From positions 1 through 49,744 of the IMG/VR virus record IMGVR_UViG_3300046703_000103: 49,744 nt of DNA; one strand, given 5' to 3'. The translations under genes and the position numbers were made by a program. Source of the stretch: a virus. Positions 31,751 to 39,575 of this stretch are shown one piece after another (the first letter of the stretch is position 1; the number at the start of each line of letters is the position of its first letter). A model generated the notes under the pieces. It searched no databases. It was not told the DNA's origin and worked only from the letters and a program-made list of their open reading frames with translations.

Positions 31751-33862
31751 TTGTCTGAAATCCCACCAAAACTGGCCGTTACCTACTACACCGGCCTTAG
31801 CGACAACGCCGGCACGCGTTACGCCGTGACGTGGCCGGAGCTTGTACATGCCCTATCCGTCCACGACATACGCCCAGACAAGGACGGGCCCCTCTTTACG
31901 TGTGTCGAGCATACCGGGCCGCGCCGCAAAGAGAATGTCACAGCCGTGCATGCCTTGGTGCTGGATATTGAGCACATAGACGCGGCGCGCGCTGATGAGA
32001 TCCACAATTGGCTTGAGCCGTTTACGTTCGTGATTTACAGCAGTCACAGATCACAGCACCGCGGCGGTGAGGTCCGGTTTCGCGTTGTCATCCCGTACAC
32101 TCGGCCCGTTACACCTGAGATCCACGACCGAATTTGGAGCATATTTAAGGCCTCAATTCCAGAAATGGATGACAAGTGCCGAACGCCTGAACACTTTTAT
32201 TACCTGCCCAGCTGCCCCCTGGACTACCCGCCCTTGGTTTTGGTCGGGCACGGTGTGACAATTGACGCAGATGCTGCTTGGATAAGGGATTTTCCAAGCA
32301 GTCCGTCCCGCGCCGTGTCCGACCAAAGCCAAGCGCGCCCCGTCCACGAAGTAGCTGAAGGGCGTTTCAAGCGTGTCCTTCAACAGCTAGCAAAATCGAA
32401 CAAGCCCACAGCCGCAGCCTTTGAACGCCTTTTGCGCGGCGTGCCCTTCGCGCAACCAGGCAATCGGGACACTATTCTGTTTCAGATGGTTTCGGAGCTG
32501 GCTGCGGAGCTTCCGAACGCCGATCCGCAATCGATTGCGGCACACTTCGCAACATCGCTTTCATTTATGGCTGTGGACGCGGCCGGAGCACCTAGCCCGA
32601 CCGACGTTGCCTACAAATTCTCGCGAGCCGTGGCCGCTCTGGCGGGTTCGACCGACAAGGTTGAGTTGCGCCGATCAACGTCTGGCGTGCCCGTTGCGTG
32701 CGACGCTAACATAAAGCGTATTTTACAGGGGGACCTTCAATGCAAAGGATGCTTTGCATTCAATGAGTTCTCGAACATAATTACCGTTGCCAAACCCGTA
32801 CCTTGGGGAGGCAAGGAAACGCCGCGCGAAATTGCGGACCACGATCTTGCAGGCTTTTCGTGCTGGGTTTACGAAAAATATAGCCTAAATGTAAAGCTCA
32901 GTATGATTTTGGTGGGTGCAGCGGCCGAGGCCCAGTTCCACAGCTGGCACCCCGTGCGCGATTATCTCTCAAGTCTGGTCTGGGATGGCACGCCGCGCCT
33001 GGACACATGGCTGATCGACCTTATGGGCTGCGCAGACTCCGAGTACACGCGCAAGGCCTCGCGTTGGTGGCTAATGCAAGCGGCTGCGCGCATTAAGGAG
33101 CCAGGGTGCCAAGCGGATTACGCGCTGCTACTGGTGGGTATGCAGGGCGTCGGAAAGTCCACGCTAGCAAAAACCTTAGCCGGTCACGCATGGTTCACCG
33201 ATGACGCCGGGCAAATTGGTTCCAAAGACTCGGCACTTAACGTGGCCGGCCGCTGGATTGTCGAACTTGCGGAGCTAAGTTCTGTCCGGAAGGCTGACAC
33301 CGACACCGTTAAGAGCTTCATCACACGCCAATGGGACAAATTCCGCGTGCCGTACGGCCGTTTGGTTGAGAGCTTTCCCAGACAGTGTGTTTTCATCGGC
33401 ACCACAAACGATCCCATGCCTTTGGTCGATCGCACAGGTAATCGCCGGTTTTGGCCTATCCAAGTGCACGATCGGGTGCTGGATGTTACTCATCTGGCCG
33501 CAATACGTGACCAGCTGTGGGCCGAAGCGTGGGCCCGCGTGCAGGCCGGCGAACAGCATTTCCCTGAAAGGGAGGACCTAGCCCTATTTGCGGCCGAGGC
33601 CGCCAAGTTTGAAGCGGACGACTCCCTGTCCGATTTAATCGACGATTGGCTTGAGAACCCTTTGGGTTGGACCGCAAGCGTCCGCCTTACCACCCGATAT
33701 GTTATGGGTCGCATTCTTGGCATAGATCGTGCAACCAGACAGGACGAGCTTCGCGCGATTTCCTGCCTCCTAAAAGCCGGATTCAAGCGCGATGGCAAAG
33801 TCTGGCGTCCGCCCGTCGGGTGGGCGCCTAAAGTAACCCAAACACTGTTAAGGGCTGTATGA
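31751..33862 (+). CDS. PrimPol-VapE-type primase-helicase
   Basis: 703 residues from TTG 31751. The N-terminal ~190 residues resemble archaeo-eukaryotic primase/PrimPol domains: HALVLDIEHID (first acidic motif), YSSHRSQHRGG and RFRVVIPYTRP. The C-terminal half is the VapE/SF3-like ATPase: LLVGMQGVGKSTLAKT (Walker A, ~residue 461), AGRWIVELAELS (Walker B-like), and CVFIGTTNDPMP with TGNRRFWPI (sensor motifs). This fusion primes and unwinds DNA at phage origins. TTG start without a clear ribosome site suggests a short leader. It is divergent from the replication operon and shares the palindrome. Confidence 0.85.
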   Translation: MSEIPPKLAVTYYTGLSDNAGTRYAVTWPELVHALSVHDIRPDKDGPLFTCVEHTGPRRKENVTAVHALVLDIEHIDAARADEIHNWLEPFTFVIYSSHRSQHRGGEVRFRVVIPYTRPVTPEIHDRIWSIFKASIPEMDDKCRTPEHFYYLPSCPLDYPPLVLVGHGVTIDADAAWIRDFPSSPSRAVSDQSQARPVHEVAEGRFKRVLQQLAKSNKPTAAAFERLLRGVPFAQPGNRDTILFQMVSELAAELPNADPQSIAAHFATSLSFMAVDAAGAPSPTDVAYKFSRAVAALAGSTDKVELRRSTSGVPVACDANIKRILQGDLQCKGCFAFNEFSNIITVAKPVPWGGKETPREIADHDLAGFSCWVYEKYSLNVKLSMILVGAAAEAQFHSWHPVRDYLSSLVWDGTPRLDTWLIDLMGCADSEYTRKASRWWLMQAAARIKEPGCQADYALLLVGMQGVGKSTLAKTLAGHAWFTDDAGQIGSKDSALNVAGRWIVELAELSSVRKADTDTVKSFITRQWDKFRVPYGRLVESFPRQCVFIGTTNDPMPLVDRTGNRRFWPIQVHDRVLDVTHLAAIRDQLWAEAWARVQAGEQHFPEREDLALFAAEAAKFEADDSLSDLIDDWLENPLGWTASVRLTTRYVMGRILGIDRATRQDELRAISCLLKAGFKRDGKVWRPPVGWAPKVTQTLLRAV

Positions 33863-34035
33863 ACGCACGTGAGCGCAAAAACGAACTTGCACGCGAACGC
33901 TACGCCAACGATCCAGCCTACCGCGAACGCAAAAACATGCTTGAGCGTAAACGCATACAAGAACCAGCCTGCCGCAAGCGCAAAAACGAACTTGCACGCG
34001 AACACTACCACCAAAAGAAAGACCAAAAATCATGA
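33859..34035 (+). CDS. Small Arg/Lys/Glu-rich protein
   Basis: 58 residues, ATG overlapping the primase stop and its own stop overlapping the next ATG (ATGA). It has an internal repeat, RKNELARERY...RERKNMLERKR...RKNELAREHY, of charged helix with a 'YANDPAYRERKN' pattern common in small phage DNA-binding proteins and N-termini of homing-type nucleases. Probably a coiled or extended nucleic-acid-binding helix. Confidence 0.6.
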   Translation: MNARERKNELARERYANDPAYRERKNMLERKRIQEPACRKRKNELAREHYHQKKDQKS

Positions 34036-35555
34036 AAATCGACCAAGAATTCAAGGACCTTATTCCGCCATTAAAACCCGCCGAGCGCGAGGCGCTAAAA
34101 GCTTCGATCGCCAAGGAGGGCGGGGCACGCGATCCGATCGTTTTGTGGGGTGAAACCGTCATAGACGGGCACAATCGCTTCGAAATCTGCACGGAGCTTG
34201 GCCTGCCATTCAACACCGTGGGCCGCAAATTTGCGGACCGGAATGCTGTCAAGGCCTGGATTTTAGCCAATCAAATAGCCAGACGCAACCTCGCGCCCGA
34301 TCAAGTTGTCATGGTTGCCGCGATAGGCGGACTTGAAGTGCCCCAGGCATACCGCGGATCACGCCTTGATACGTTGGCCAAGGAGCTGGTTGCATCAAAA
34401 TGTCCCGACATTTCCAAGGTGCTGGCCGGCACGCTAACCGTGCGCCTTGCGCTTTTGCGAATGAAGACTAAAACCGAGCGCTTCGCACGCAAATCCCCAC
34501 CTACTTTCGACGACCACGTAGCCAAAAGCAAACAAAAGGCCGAAGAAAGCCAAGCGAAAACGCACCTTAAGGCGGCCGTTGCGCGCATCGAAACGTTGCA
34601 AAATTTAGTGGAAAATCTCAGTGCGCCCAAGCCCCCGCCGGCCTTCTCAGTCGTGCGCCACTTAGGAAGTGACAAGCGCCAGGCTTGGGGCCTGAGCCTC
34701 TTAAGTGACGTGCATGCGGGTGCGTTGGTCGAGCCCACAGCCAGCGTTTGCTTTAACAAGTACGACCCAGCCGTCTGCCGCACTGGCCTGGACCGATACT
34801 TTGAGTCGATTCCTTGGCTGATTAAGGACGAGCACTCGTTTGACGTCGTGGGTCATTGTCTGTGGCTCGGCGGGGACCTAATTGACGGCCAACTGCACGA
34901 CGATCAAACCGAGACCTCCGAGTCGCCGCTTGTTACACTTAATTGGCTCGAACCCTTCCTTATGGGCCGGCTTGAGGCCCTGGCGTCCGAACTAGGCGAG
35001 CGTGAGCTGCGCGTTATATGCAGTTACGGCAATCATGGCAGGGACACGGTAAAGCCTAGAAATGAAACTGGGGCCGAGCACTCACATGAGTGGGCGTTAT
35101 ACCAGCGCCTAGGCCGGCACTTCGCAAGTCACAAAACGATTCGTGTACACACCGACAAAGCTAGGGATCAATATACGCAGCTTTTCAACTTCACCCTACA
35201 CGGCACGCACGGCGACACAGTGCGATCAAATGGCGGCATAGGCGGAATTACGATACCAATGCGCAAAGCTTATGCAGTATGGCAACAAATACGCCCCAGC
35301 TATCTGCACCTGACGGGGCACTTCCACACTCAGTTGGATTTGGGGGACGGCCTGGCTAACGGATCTGTAGTTGGCTACAACGCTTTTGCGCGCAAAATCA
35401 ATGCGCGACCCGAAGCGCCCCAGCAGATTTTCTGCCTCGTGGACAGCAAACGCGGCAAAACAAAGGTCAGCCCAATTTGGGTCCGCGATCTAGACAATCA
35501 AGAGCGCGTGGCACTTTCGGCCCGTACGCAGGAATGGGAGCAGCAAAACACATGA
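34032..35555 (+). CDS. ParB-like domain fused to calcineurin-type phosphoesterase
   Basis: 507 residues. Residues ~10-95 look like a ParB/Srx N-terminal domain (LKPAEREALKASIAKEGGARDPIVLW, then VIDGHNRFEICTELG). A helical linker with a coiled coil (~170-200) follows. Residues ~215-450 are a metallophosphoesterase with all signature blocks: LLSDVHAG (~223), LGGDLIDG (~279), YGNHGRD (~332), HGTHGD (~391) and TGHFHT (~428). Metal-dependent nuclease or phosphatase activity guided by a ParB-like DNA or NTP-binding module is inferred. I have not seen this exact pairing described often. Confidence 0.8.
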   Translation: MKIDQEFKDLIPPLKPAEREALKASIAKEGGARDPIVLWGETVIDGHNRFEICTELGLPFNTVGRKFADRNAVKAWILANQIARRNLAPDQVVMVAAIGGLEVPQAYRGSRLDTLAKELVASKCPDISKVLAGTLTVRLALLRMKTKTERFARKSPPTFDDHVAKSKQKAEESQAKTHLKAAVARIETLQNLVENLSAPKPPPAFSVVRHLGSDKRQAWGLSLLSDVHAGALVEPTASVCFNKYDPAVCRTGLDRYFESIPWLIKDEHSFDVVGHCLWLGGDLIDGQLHDDQTETSESPLVTLNWLEPFLMGRLEALASELGERELRVICSYGNHGRDTVKPRNETGAEHSHEWALYQRLGRHFASHKTIRVHTDKARDQYTQLFNFTLHGTHGDTVRSNGGIGGITIPMRKAYAVWQQIRPSYLHLTGHFHTQLDLGDGLANGSVVGYNAFARKINARPEAPQQIFCLVDSKRGKTKVSPIWVRDLDNQERVALSARTQEWEQQNT

Positions 35556-35701
35556 CACGCACGCAGTATCTGGAAATTCAAGAATGCCTCACCGAAATCG
35601 TGGACGCGGCAGGAAAGCGCCGGGCGCTTAAGGAAGCACTCAACGCGCTGTGGAACGAAGCCGAAGCTTTGCGCAACGAAAAGGCCACCCATGAAAGCTG
35701 A
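35552..35701 (+). CDS. Small helical protein, unknown
   Basis: 49 residues from ATG 35552 (ATGA overlap). A charged helix (EIQECLTEIVDAAGKRRALKE) dominates. It overlaps the next small membrane gene by 11 bases. No family recognised. Confidence 0.5.
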   Translation: MTRTQYLEIQECLTEIVDAAGKRRALKEALNALWNEAEALRNEKATHES

Positions 35702-35843
35702 AAACTTGTTGCGTGTTGAGGCGTGGGGCTGTCTAATAATACAATGTATGCTGGGTGTCTCAACAGGCTATCCAGCACTATGCATGCTAGGATTCCTTTA
35801 CTGGCTAGTGCTGTATGCGATAGCAGGCACCCATGAAAGCTAA
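35691..35843 (+). CDS. Small membrane protein
   Basis: 50 residues starting MKAENLLRVEAWG, followed by a long hydrophobic region (about residues 14-45) that could form one or two membrane helices. The start context CCACCC-ATGAAAGCT is repeated almost exactly at the next gene (35833), a sign of local duplication. Its stop overlaps that next gene. Confidence 0.5.
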   Translation: MKAENLLRVEAWGCLIIQCMLGVSTGYPALCMLGFLYWLVLYAIAGTHES

Positions 35844-36147
35844 AGAATACCCCGTCCTGGCTCGCGCCGTTGAAGACGGCGTAGCTGACGGCTACAGGCG
35901 CGCCCACAAGCACACCGGCAATCCCGTGCCCGGCACGGTCATAAACGAAATTGAGCAGGCCGTGCTGGGTGCGATCTGCGCGGTTTTCGAAATCGCCGTT
36001 GAAGATGGCGTAGCTGACGGCTACAGGCGCGCCCACAAGCACACCGGCAATCCCGTGCCCGGCACGGTCATAAACGAAATTAAGCAGGCCGTGCTGGGTG
36101 CGATCTGCGCGGTTTTCGAAATCGACCCCGATTCGGAGGCTGTGTGA
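35833..36147 (+). CDS. Protein with tandem 43-residue duplication
   Basis: 104 residues: a short head (MKAKEYPVLAR), then two nearly identical 43-residue units (AVEDGVADGYRRAHKHTGNP ... VFEI) differing by one Glu/Lys change, and an acidic tail. The duplication is recent, as the DNA copies differ at very few bases. Each unit looks like a small helical hairpin. Function unknown; it lies in a patch of small genes after the ParB fusion. Confidence 0.6.
   Translation: MKAKEYPVLARAVEDGVADGYRRAHKHTGNPVPGTVINEIEQAVLGAICAVFEIAVEDGVADGYRRAHKHTGNPVPGTVINEIKQAVLGAICAVFEIDPDSEAV
35866..36123 (+). repeat. Two tandem copies of a 129-bp coding repeat
   Basis: Copies at 35866-35994 and 35995-36123. The very few differences (for example GAC/GAT, GAG/AAG) show a recent in-frame duplication. 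Confidence 0.9.
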
Positions 36148-36371
36148 CTTTCCTGGCCGGGTTTGCCCTTGCCTGTTTGTCCGCTTGGTGGGCCACAGCT
36201 TGCCAAGCGCGCCGAGCGTGGCAAGCGGCCGCGTCTGAGGGCTTTTGGGCTCTGGCCGTAGTTGCGGGTGTGGGGGGTGCCGTACACGACCCGTGGTCCG
36301 CTTACCTGTTCGCGTTAGGCGCTGCGGCCGGTACCTGGCTTGTGATTTTTTGCGCGCGGCCCGCACCCTAG
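36144..36371 (+). CDS. Small membrane protein, three hydrophobic segments
   Basis: 75 residues from GTG 36144 (GTGA overlap). Hydrophobic stretches at about residues 3-20, 33-47 and 52-70 suggest two or three membrane helices. A holin-like role is possible, but it is far from the lysis genes; it could equally be a membrane accessory factor. Confidence 0.5.
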   Translation: MTFLAGFALACLSAWWATACQARRAWQAAASEGFWALAVVAGVGGAVHDPWSAYLFALGAAAGTWLVIFCARPAP

Positions 36372-36430
36372 GTTCTTCGTCCGGTCATTTTGCGACTGGT
36401 TCGGCTCGCAGGTTAAAGCTACGCTTTAGG

Positions 36431-36781
36431 GTGCATGATCTAGACTCGTACCTGCAGGAAGTCGCCGCGCGGCTCGAACGCTTCCCCATCAATGTGGTGA
36501 TTTGCTGGATTGATCCTGACCAAACGGGGGATGCTAATTTTGAGGACTGGGCCACGTGCTGCGCTCCGACCCGCGCTTGCCCTCTGTGGGTGATTGGTGT
36601 GTCCAAGCGCTTGTGCCGCGCGCCTAAGTTCGTCCTGCGCTGGCTGGTGCTGCATGAATGCCTGCACGTGCGCCTGCCTGGCACGCTAACTGGCGTTAGC
36701 CACCACTATTATTTTCGCCAAGCCGAGCGCGCACACCCAGACTATCTACGAGCCTGCACTTGGTTTGCCAAGCACCTCTAG
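36431..36781 (+). CDS. Putative small zinc metallopeptidase (SprT/YgjP-like)
   Basis: 116 residues if GTG 36431 is used; the frame is open further upstream (TTG 36350) so the start is uncertain. The motif LVLHECLHVRLPG (HExxH) followed by VSHHYYFRQAERAHPDY is like small metallopeptidases in which a third ligand follows in an H..F helix. Substrate unknown. The 3' end overlaps the convergent pentapeptide-repeat gene by 36 bases. Confidence 0.5.
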   Translation: MHDLDSYLQEVAARLERFPINVVICWIDPDQTGDANFEDWATCCAPTRACPLWVIGVSKRLCRAPKFVLRWLVLHECLHVRLPGTLTGVSHHYYFRQAERAHPDYLRACTWFAKHL

Positions 36782-37417
36782 CTCATCAGTTCGGAATTTG
36801 TCTCCCGCGGCGACAATGTGCCCAAGTTTAACACGTACAGGTACAATAGATTCGCTGGGGTAATGCACAGCGAGCCATTGTTGAGTGGCAAAGTAGATCC
36901 CCGGGTGACATGAAGAGCTTATGTCACGGCTTAAAACTGCCGTGTAGATGCCGGGCCTGTACTCGGTTGATCCGTTGTGCTGCGATTTTGCTGTGCGCCA
37001 CGCATACACGTAGCCGTCACGCACGTCAAAAGGTAAAGCGCCTGGATCCGGAATCTCCCCGCTTAAACATGTATCTACGAGGTGTGCGTCCCGAAGGTGT
37101 GCACCTTCAAGGTTTGCGCCCTGAAGGTGTGCGCCCAGAAGGTCGGCGCCCCGAAGGTGTGCGCCCTGAAGGTGTGCGTCCCGAAGGTCGGCGCCCCGAA
37201 GGTTTGCGCCCAGAAGGTCGGCGCCCCGAAGGTTTGCGTTCCGAAGGTCGGCGCCCTGAAGGTTTGCGTCCCGAAGGTTTGCGTCCCGAAGGTCGGCGCC
37301 CGGAAGGTGTGCGTCCCGAAGGTCGGCGCCCCGAAGGTACGCGCCCTGAAGGTACGCGCCCTTGACATTTAAAATCACTTGTCTAGCTCTGTTTCTAATT
37401 TCCATACTTTTACTCAT
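36746..37417 (-). CDS. Pentapeptide-repeat protein
   Basis: 223 residues from ATG 37417. Residues ~18-115 consist of about 20 pentapeptides of the A(D/H/N)L(R/Q)(G/D) type (GADLRDAHLPGADLRDANLR...), which fold as a right-handed quadrilateral beta-helix. The C-terminal ~105 residues are a globular domain (DGYVYAWRTA, RPGIYTAVLSRDISSSCHPGIYFATQ). Members of this class can mimic DNA or bind gyrase; here neither is shown. The DNA has 15-bp periodicity, so repeat number may vary. It ends the HTH operon. Confidence 0.75.
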   Translation of the reverse strand: MSKSMEIRNRARQVILNVKGAYLQGAYLRGADLRDAHLPGADLRDANLRDANLQGADLRNANLRGADLLGANLRGADLRDAHLQGAHLRGADLLGAHLQGANLEGAHLRDAHLVDTCLSGEIPDPGALPFDVRDGYVYAWRTAKSQHNGSTEYRPGIYTAVLSRDISSSCHPGIYFATQQWLAVHYPSESIVPVRVKLGHIVAAGDKFRTDELEVLGKPSAGS

Positions 37418-37613
37418 GCACACTTTGTGCCCACGCCAAGGCCGTGACATAAACCGGTCGCGACATAAGCAGGGCCTGCACCTCTGGCGGTGCAGCGCGG
37501 TACGTATTCACGACCTGCTTAAGGCTACGCACCGCGTAGCCTTCAAGACGCTGTGCGTAGGCTTCAGGACTCAAGGTCACGGATCGGTTGTGTAGGCGAA
37601 GAGTCTGTTTCAT
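37410..37613 (-). CDS. Small protein, unknown
   Basis: 67 residues from ATG 37613, with AAGGA six bases upstream. Helical, with a central YAQRLEGYAVRSLKQVVNTYRAAPPEVQALLM region. Near the C-terminus its DNA contains GTGACATAAACCGGTCGCGA, identical to the left flank of the 39-bp repeat array. Overlaps the pentapeptide gene by eight bases. Confidence 0.55.
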   Translation of the reverse strand: MKQTLRLHNRSVTLSPEAYAQRLEGYAVRSLKQVVNTYRAAPPEVQALLMSRPVYVTALAWAQSVHE

Positions 37614-37632
37614 TGAGGTCCTTAAAGGTGCG

Positions 37633-38475
37633 TCAAAGGCCAAGCGCGTCCGCAACACCCGTGTGAGGCGTCCAGCCTAATTTAACCAGGCGCTTCTTTG
37701 CTGTGTTGTAGGGCACGCCCCACACATGGGCGGCTTCACCAATTGATTCCACGTTGCGCTTGCATACGTGCCCCATTGGGTGCGTGTCGTCAATGCCGTT
37801 GCGTAGTTCGTCAACCCATGCGGCGCGGTTTTGAGCCACAGCCGAGTCGGGATCGTGTTCCGTGTGTCGTTCAAGTCCAAATTCTGGGTTGATTTCGAAT
37901 TTTCTCCAGGCCTGGCGCAAAAAACTTTCCGTGACGCCCAGCTTGGTGGCTATGTCCTTGACCGTAAAGCCTTCGCTGAGCCAGGCCTGTGTTTGCACTC
38001 CGTTGTGCTTGAAGTTCATCTCCGCACGCGGAAACTCCGCAGGTCTTAAAGAAATAGCTGGTGTTTTCACGCCATACAAGTCTAAGCACACCCTAGCAGC
38101 CCAAACGTCAACCCGAAGATCGGCCGCTATGTAATTGCTGGACCACGTGTGCGCGTGCTGTTTAAGGTAGGCACCAAGGTCTGGATTCTGGGCGTGGGCC
38201 GCTTGCATGGTGGGTATGTCGTTGTCATGCAGCCAAAGTGCGTAGGTGTCGCCGTGGGATTCAAAACTGTAAAGCGCCCAATGGCGCGCCAGCAGGTAAA
38301 GGGCGCTCACGTCCGGAAAAAAACCTTTCAGGGCGTCCCTGTTGCGCGCCACTTCAACCAAAGGGCGGGGGTTGGGCCTAGGACGTGGGCGGGAACAGAA
38401 GATCGCCACGTCAGTTTTGAAGGTTTCTAGGTCGGCCCGTTGGGTGTCTCTCCATTTAAATTCGCACTGTAGCAT
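37633..38475 (-). CDS. Helix-turn-helix protein, putative regulator
   Basis: 280 residues from ATG 38475, which sits at the predicted transcription start of a strong promoter. A predicted HTH lies at ~residues 182-205 (WLSEGFTVKDIATKLGVTES) and a second HTH-like stretch near the C-terminus (SIGEAAHVWGVPYNTAKKRLVKLG). The N-terminal half (residues ~1-150) is unlike known families to me. Divergent from the terminase genes; it may control the divergent region that contains two mirrored 22-bp elements, or it may be a homing-type DNA-binding protein. Confidence 0.6.
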   Translation of the reverse strand: MLQCEFKWRDTQRADLETFKTDVAIFCSRPRPRPNPRPLVEVARNRDALKGFFPDVSALYLLARHWALYSFESHGDTYALWLHDNDIPTMQAAHAQNPDLGAYLKQHAHTWSSNYIAADLRVDVWAARVCLDLYGVKTPAISLRPAEFPRAEMNFKHNGVQTQAWLSEGFTVKDIATKLGVTESFLRQAWRKFEINPEFGLERHTEHDPDSAVAQNRAAWVDELRNGIDDTHPMGHVCKRNVESIGEAAHVWGVPYNTAKKRLVKLGWTPHTGVADALGL

Positions 38476-38481
38476 AGGTAT

Positions 38482-38510
38482 ATAGTAGCAGGCCGGGCCA
38501 AGGAAGTCAA
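38482..38510 (-). promoter_or_regulatory. Promoter of the HTH gene, leaderless start
   Basis: Minus strand: TTGACT, 17-bp spacer ending TGC, TACTAT, six bases, then ATG 38475. No ribosome site intervenes. Confidence 0.65.
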
Positions 38511-38523
38511 GTTGGCTAACGAC

Positions 38524-38545
38524 CCGGTTAGCAGTAGTTAGGATC
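38524..38545 (-). promoter_or_regulatory. 22-bp element upstream of the HTH promoter
   Basis: CCGGTTAGCAGTAGTTAGGATC lies 13 bp upstream of the -35 box at 38510. The inverted copy at 38650-38671 (20 of 22 bases the same) lies 13 bp from the -35 box of the opposite promoter, so it is probably an activator site. Confidence 0.6.
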
Positions 38546-38649
38546 CAAGGTTTCAAAGTAGTGGTTTGTGCACCTGAGCATAGTACAGATGTTAGATTTG
38601 TAGATTCACACTATGGGGGGGATCACATTCTTAGATCCTTGAGCGGGCA

Positions 38650-38671
38650 GATCCTAAATACTACTAACCGG
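38650..38671 (+). promoter_or_regulatory. 22-bp element upstream of the terminase promoter
   Basis: Inverted copy of the element at 38524-38545, 13 bp upstream of the TTGACC at 38685. The spacing to each -35 box is the same on both sides. Confidence 0.6.
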
Positions 38672-38684
38672 CCCGGTACACGAC

Positions 38685-38713
38685 TTGACCTGGCGGCTAG
38701 CACGTGCCACAAT
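38685..38713 (+). promoter_or_regulatory. Promoter of the terminase operon, leaderless start
   Basis: TTGACC, 17-bp spacer ending TGC, CACAAT, six bases, then GTG 38720 as start codon of the small terminase. No ribosome site. Confidence 0.6.
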
Positions 38714-38719
38714 GAAGTC

Positions 38720-39343
38720 GTGCCCTTAATCCCGCGGAAATGGCGCAAAAGGCCGCTGCCCACACCTGAAATGGCTGAGTCCGAGGCTGTTTTACGATCC
38801 GACCCCACCCCGGCTGAACAGGCTTTGGCCTTGATTGCGCCTGAAATGTTGAACCTGGCTACAGGGCTTGCGCGTGCGTGGGAGCCGCAGCCCAACGAAA
38901 CGGCGCAAGGCTACGCGGCGTTTTTCCTTTGGCTGCGGGGTGGCCGAGAGTGCCCTAACATCCCTGAAGCTCGCGCAGGACGTTGGGTGCAGCGCCGGAT
39001 CGCATACGAGGCTTGCGGCCAGCCACTAGCGGCCACGCCTGAAGCCATGGATCGGATCTTTAATGAGTGCCTGCAGATCGCCGCTATGTGGGCCTCGCAC
39101 GAACTGGCCAAGCATCTGGCCAACGCCTTGGGCACTCCGCAACCAGGGGCGACCGCGGGTGAGACCGTGCGCGTAGCTAAGGAGGTCATCACGTTGTACC
39201 GTCTGCTGGCCGGCCAGTCCACTGCGAACGTCAGCCTGAGAGACGGCACGGGGCATGCACGTGATCTAACCCGGCTGAGCGACACAGAGCTGGCTCAGCT
39301 GTTAGCTCTTGAAACTAAAGCAGAAACGAATGATCAAAAATGA
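38720..39343 (+). CDS. Terminase small subunit-like protein
   Basis: 207 residues from GTG 38720 at a predicted transcription start; longer in-frame starts would be upstream of the promoter. The helical protein (residues ~30-160; FLWLRGGRECPNIPEARAGRWVQRRIAYEACG looks like a helix-turn-helix region) and a C-terminal GTGHARDLTRLSDTELAQLLALE segment resemble small terminase proteins. It precedes a certain large terminase by two genes. The pac or cos site is not recognised. Confidence 0.6.
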   Translation: MPLIPRKWRKRPLPTPEMAESEAVLRSDPTPAEQALALIAPEMLNLATGLARAWEPQPNETAQGYAAFFLWLRGGRECPNIPEARAGRWVQRRIAYEACGQPLAATPEAMDRIFNECLQIAAMWASHELAKHLANALGTPQPGATAGETVRVAKEVITLYRLLAGQSTANVSLRDGTGHARDLTRLSDTELAQLLALETKAETNDQK

Positions 39344-39575
39344 CAACGGGTTTTTCTGCCTTACGCCGGCTGAGTTTGCGGCGCAATGCGAGGCCGCGGG
39401 TTTGGTTCCGCGCCTAACCGCAGTGGGCGAAGCGCAGGAAGGCGCTGGGCTGCGTGCGTGGCCTTCGGGCCTTTTACCCTGGTGCGAGAAAACCGAAAAC
39501 ATCCACGTTCTGGCGTGGCCCGACGGCAAATGCATGGTCTCGCTTGAGCTGTGGAAGGCTTTAGGTGGGGCGTGA
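39330..39575 (+). CDS. Small protein between terminase genes, unknown
   Basis: 81 residues from ATG 39330, overlapping the small terminase by 14 bases. Contains FFCLTPAEFAAQCEAAGLVPRL and LLPWCEKTENIHVLAWPDG, a compact alpha/beta pattern. Its stop codon lies inside the first of two 39-bp repeats. No family recognised. Confidence 0.5.
   Translation: MIKNDNGFFCLTPAEFAAQCEAAGLVPRLTAVGEAQEGAGLRAWPSGLLPWCEKTENIHVLAWPDGKCMVSLELWKALGGA

Noticed and set aside
33490-34026. Hydrophobic minus-strand ORF over the small charged gene
   Set aside because: It is the complement of an Arg/Lys/Glu-rich coding repeat, which gives Phe/Val/Leu-rich shadows; no start signal.
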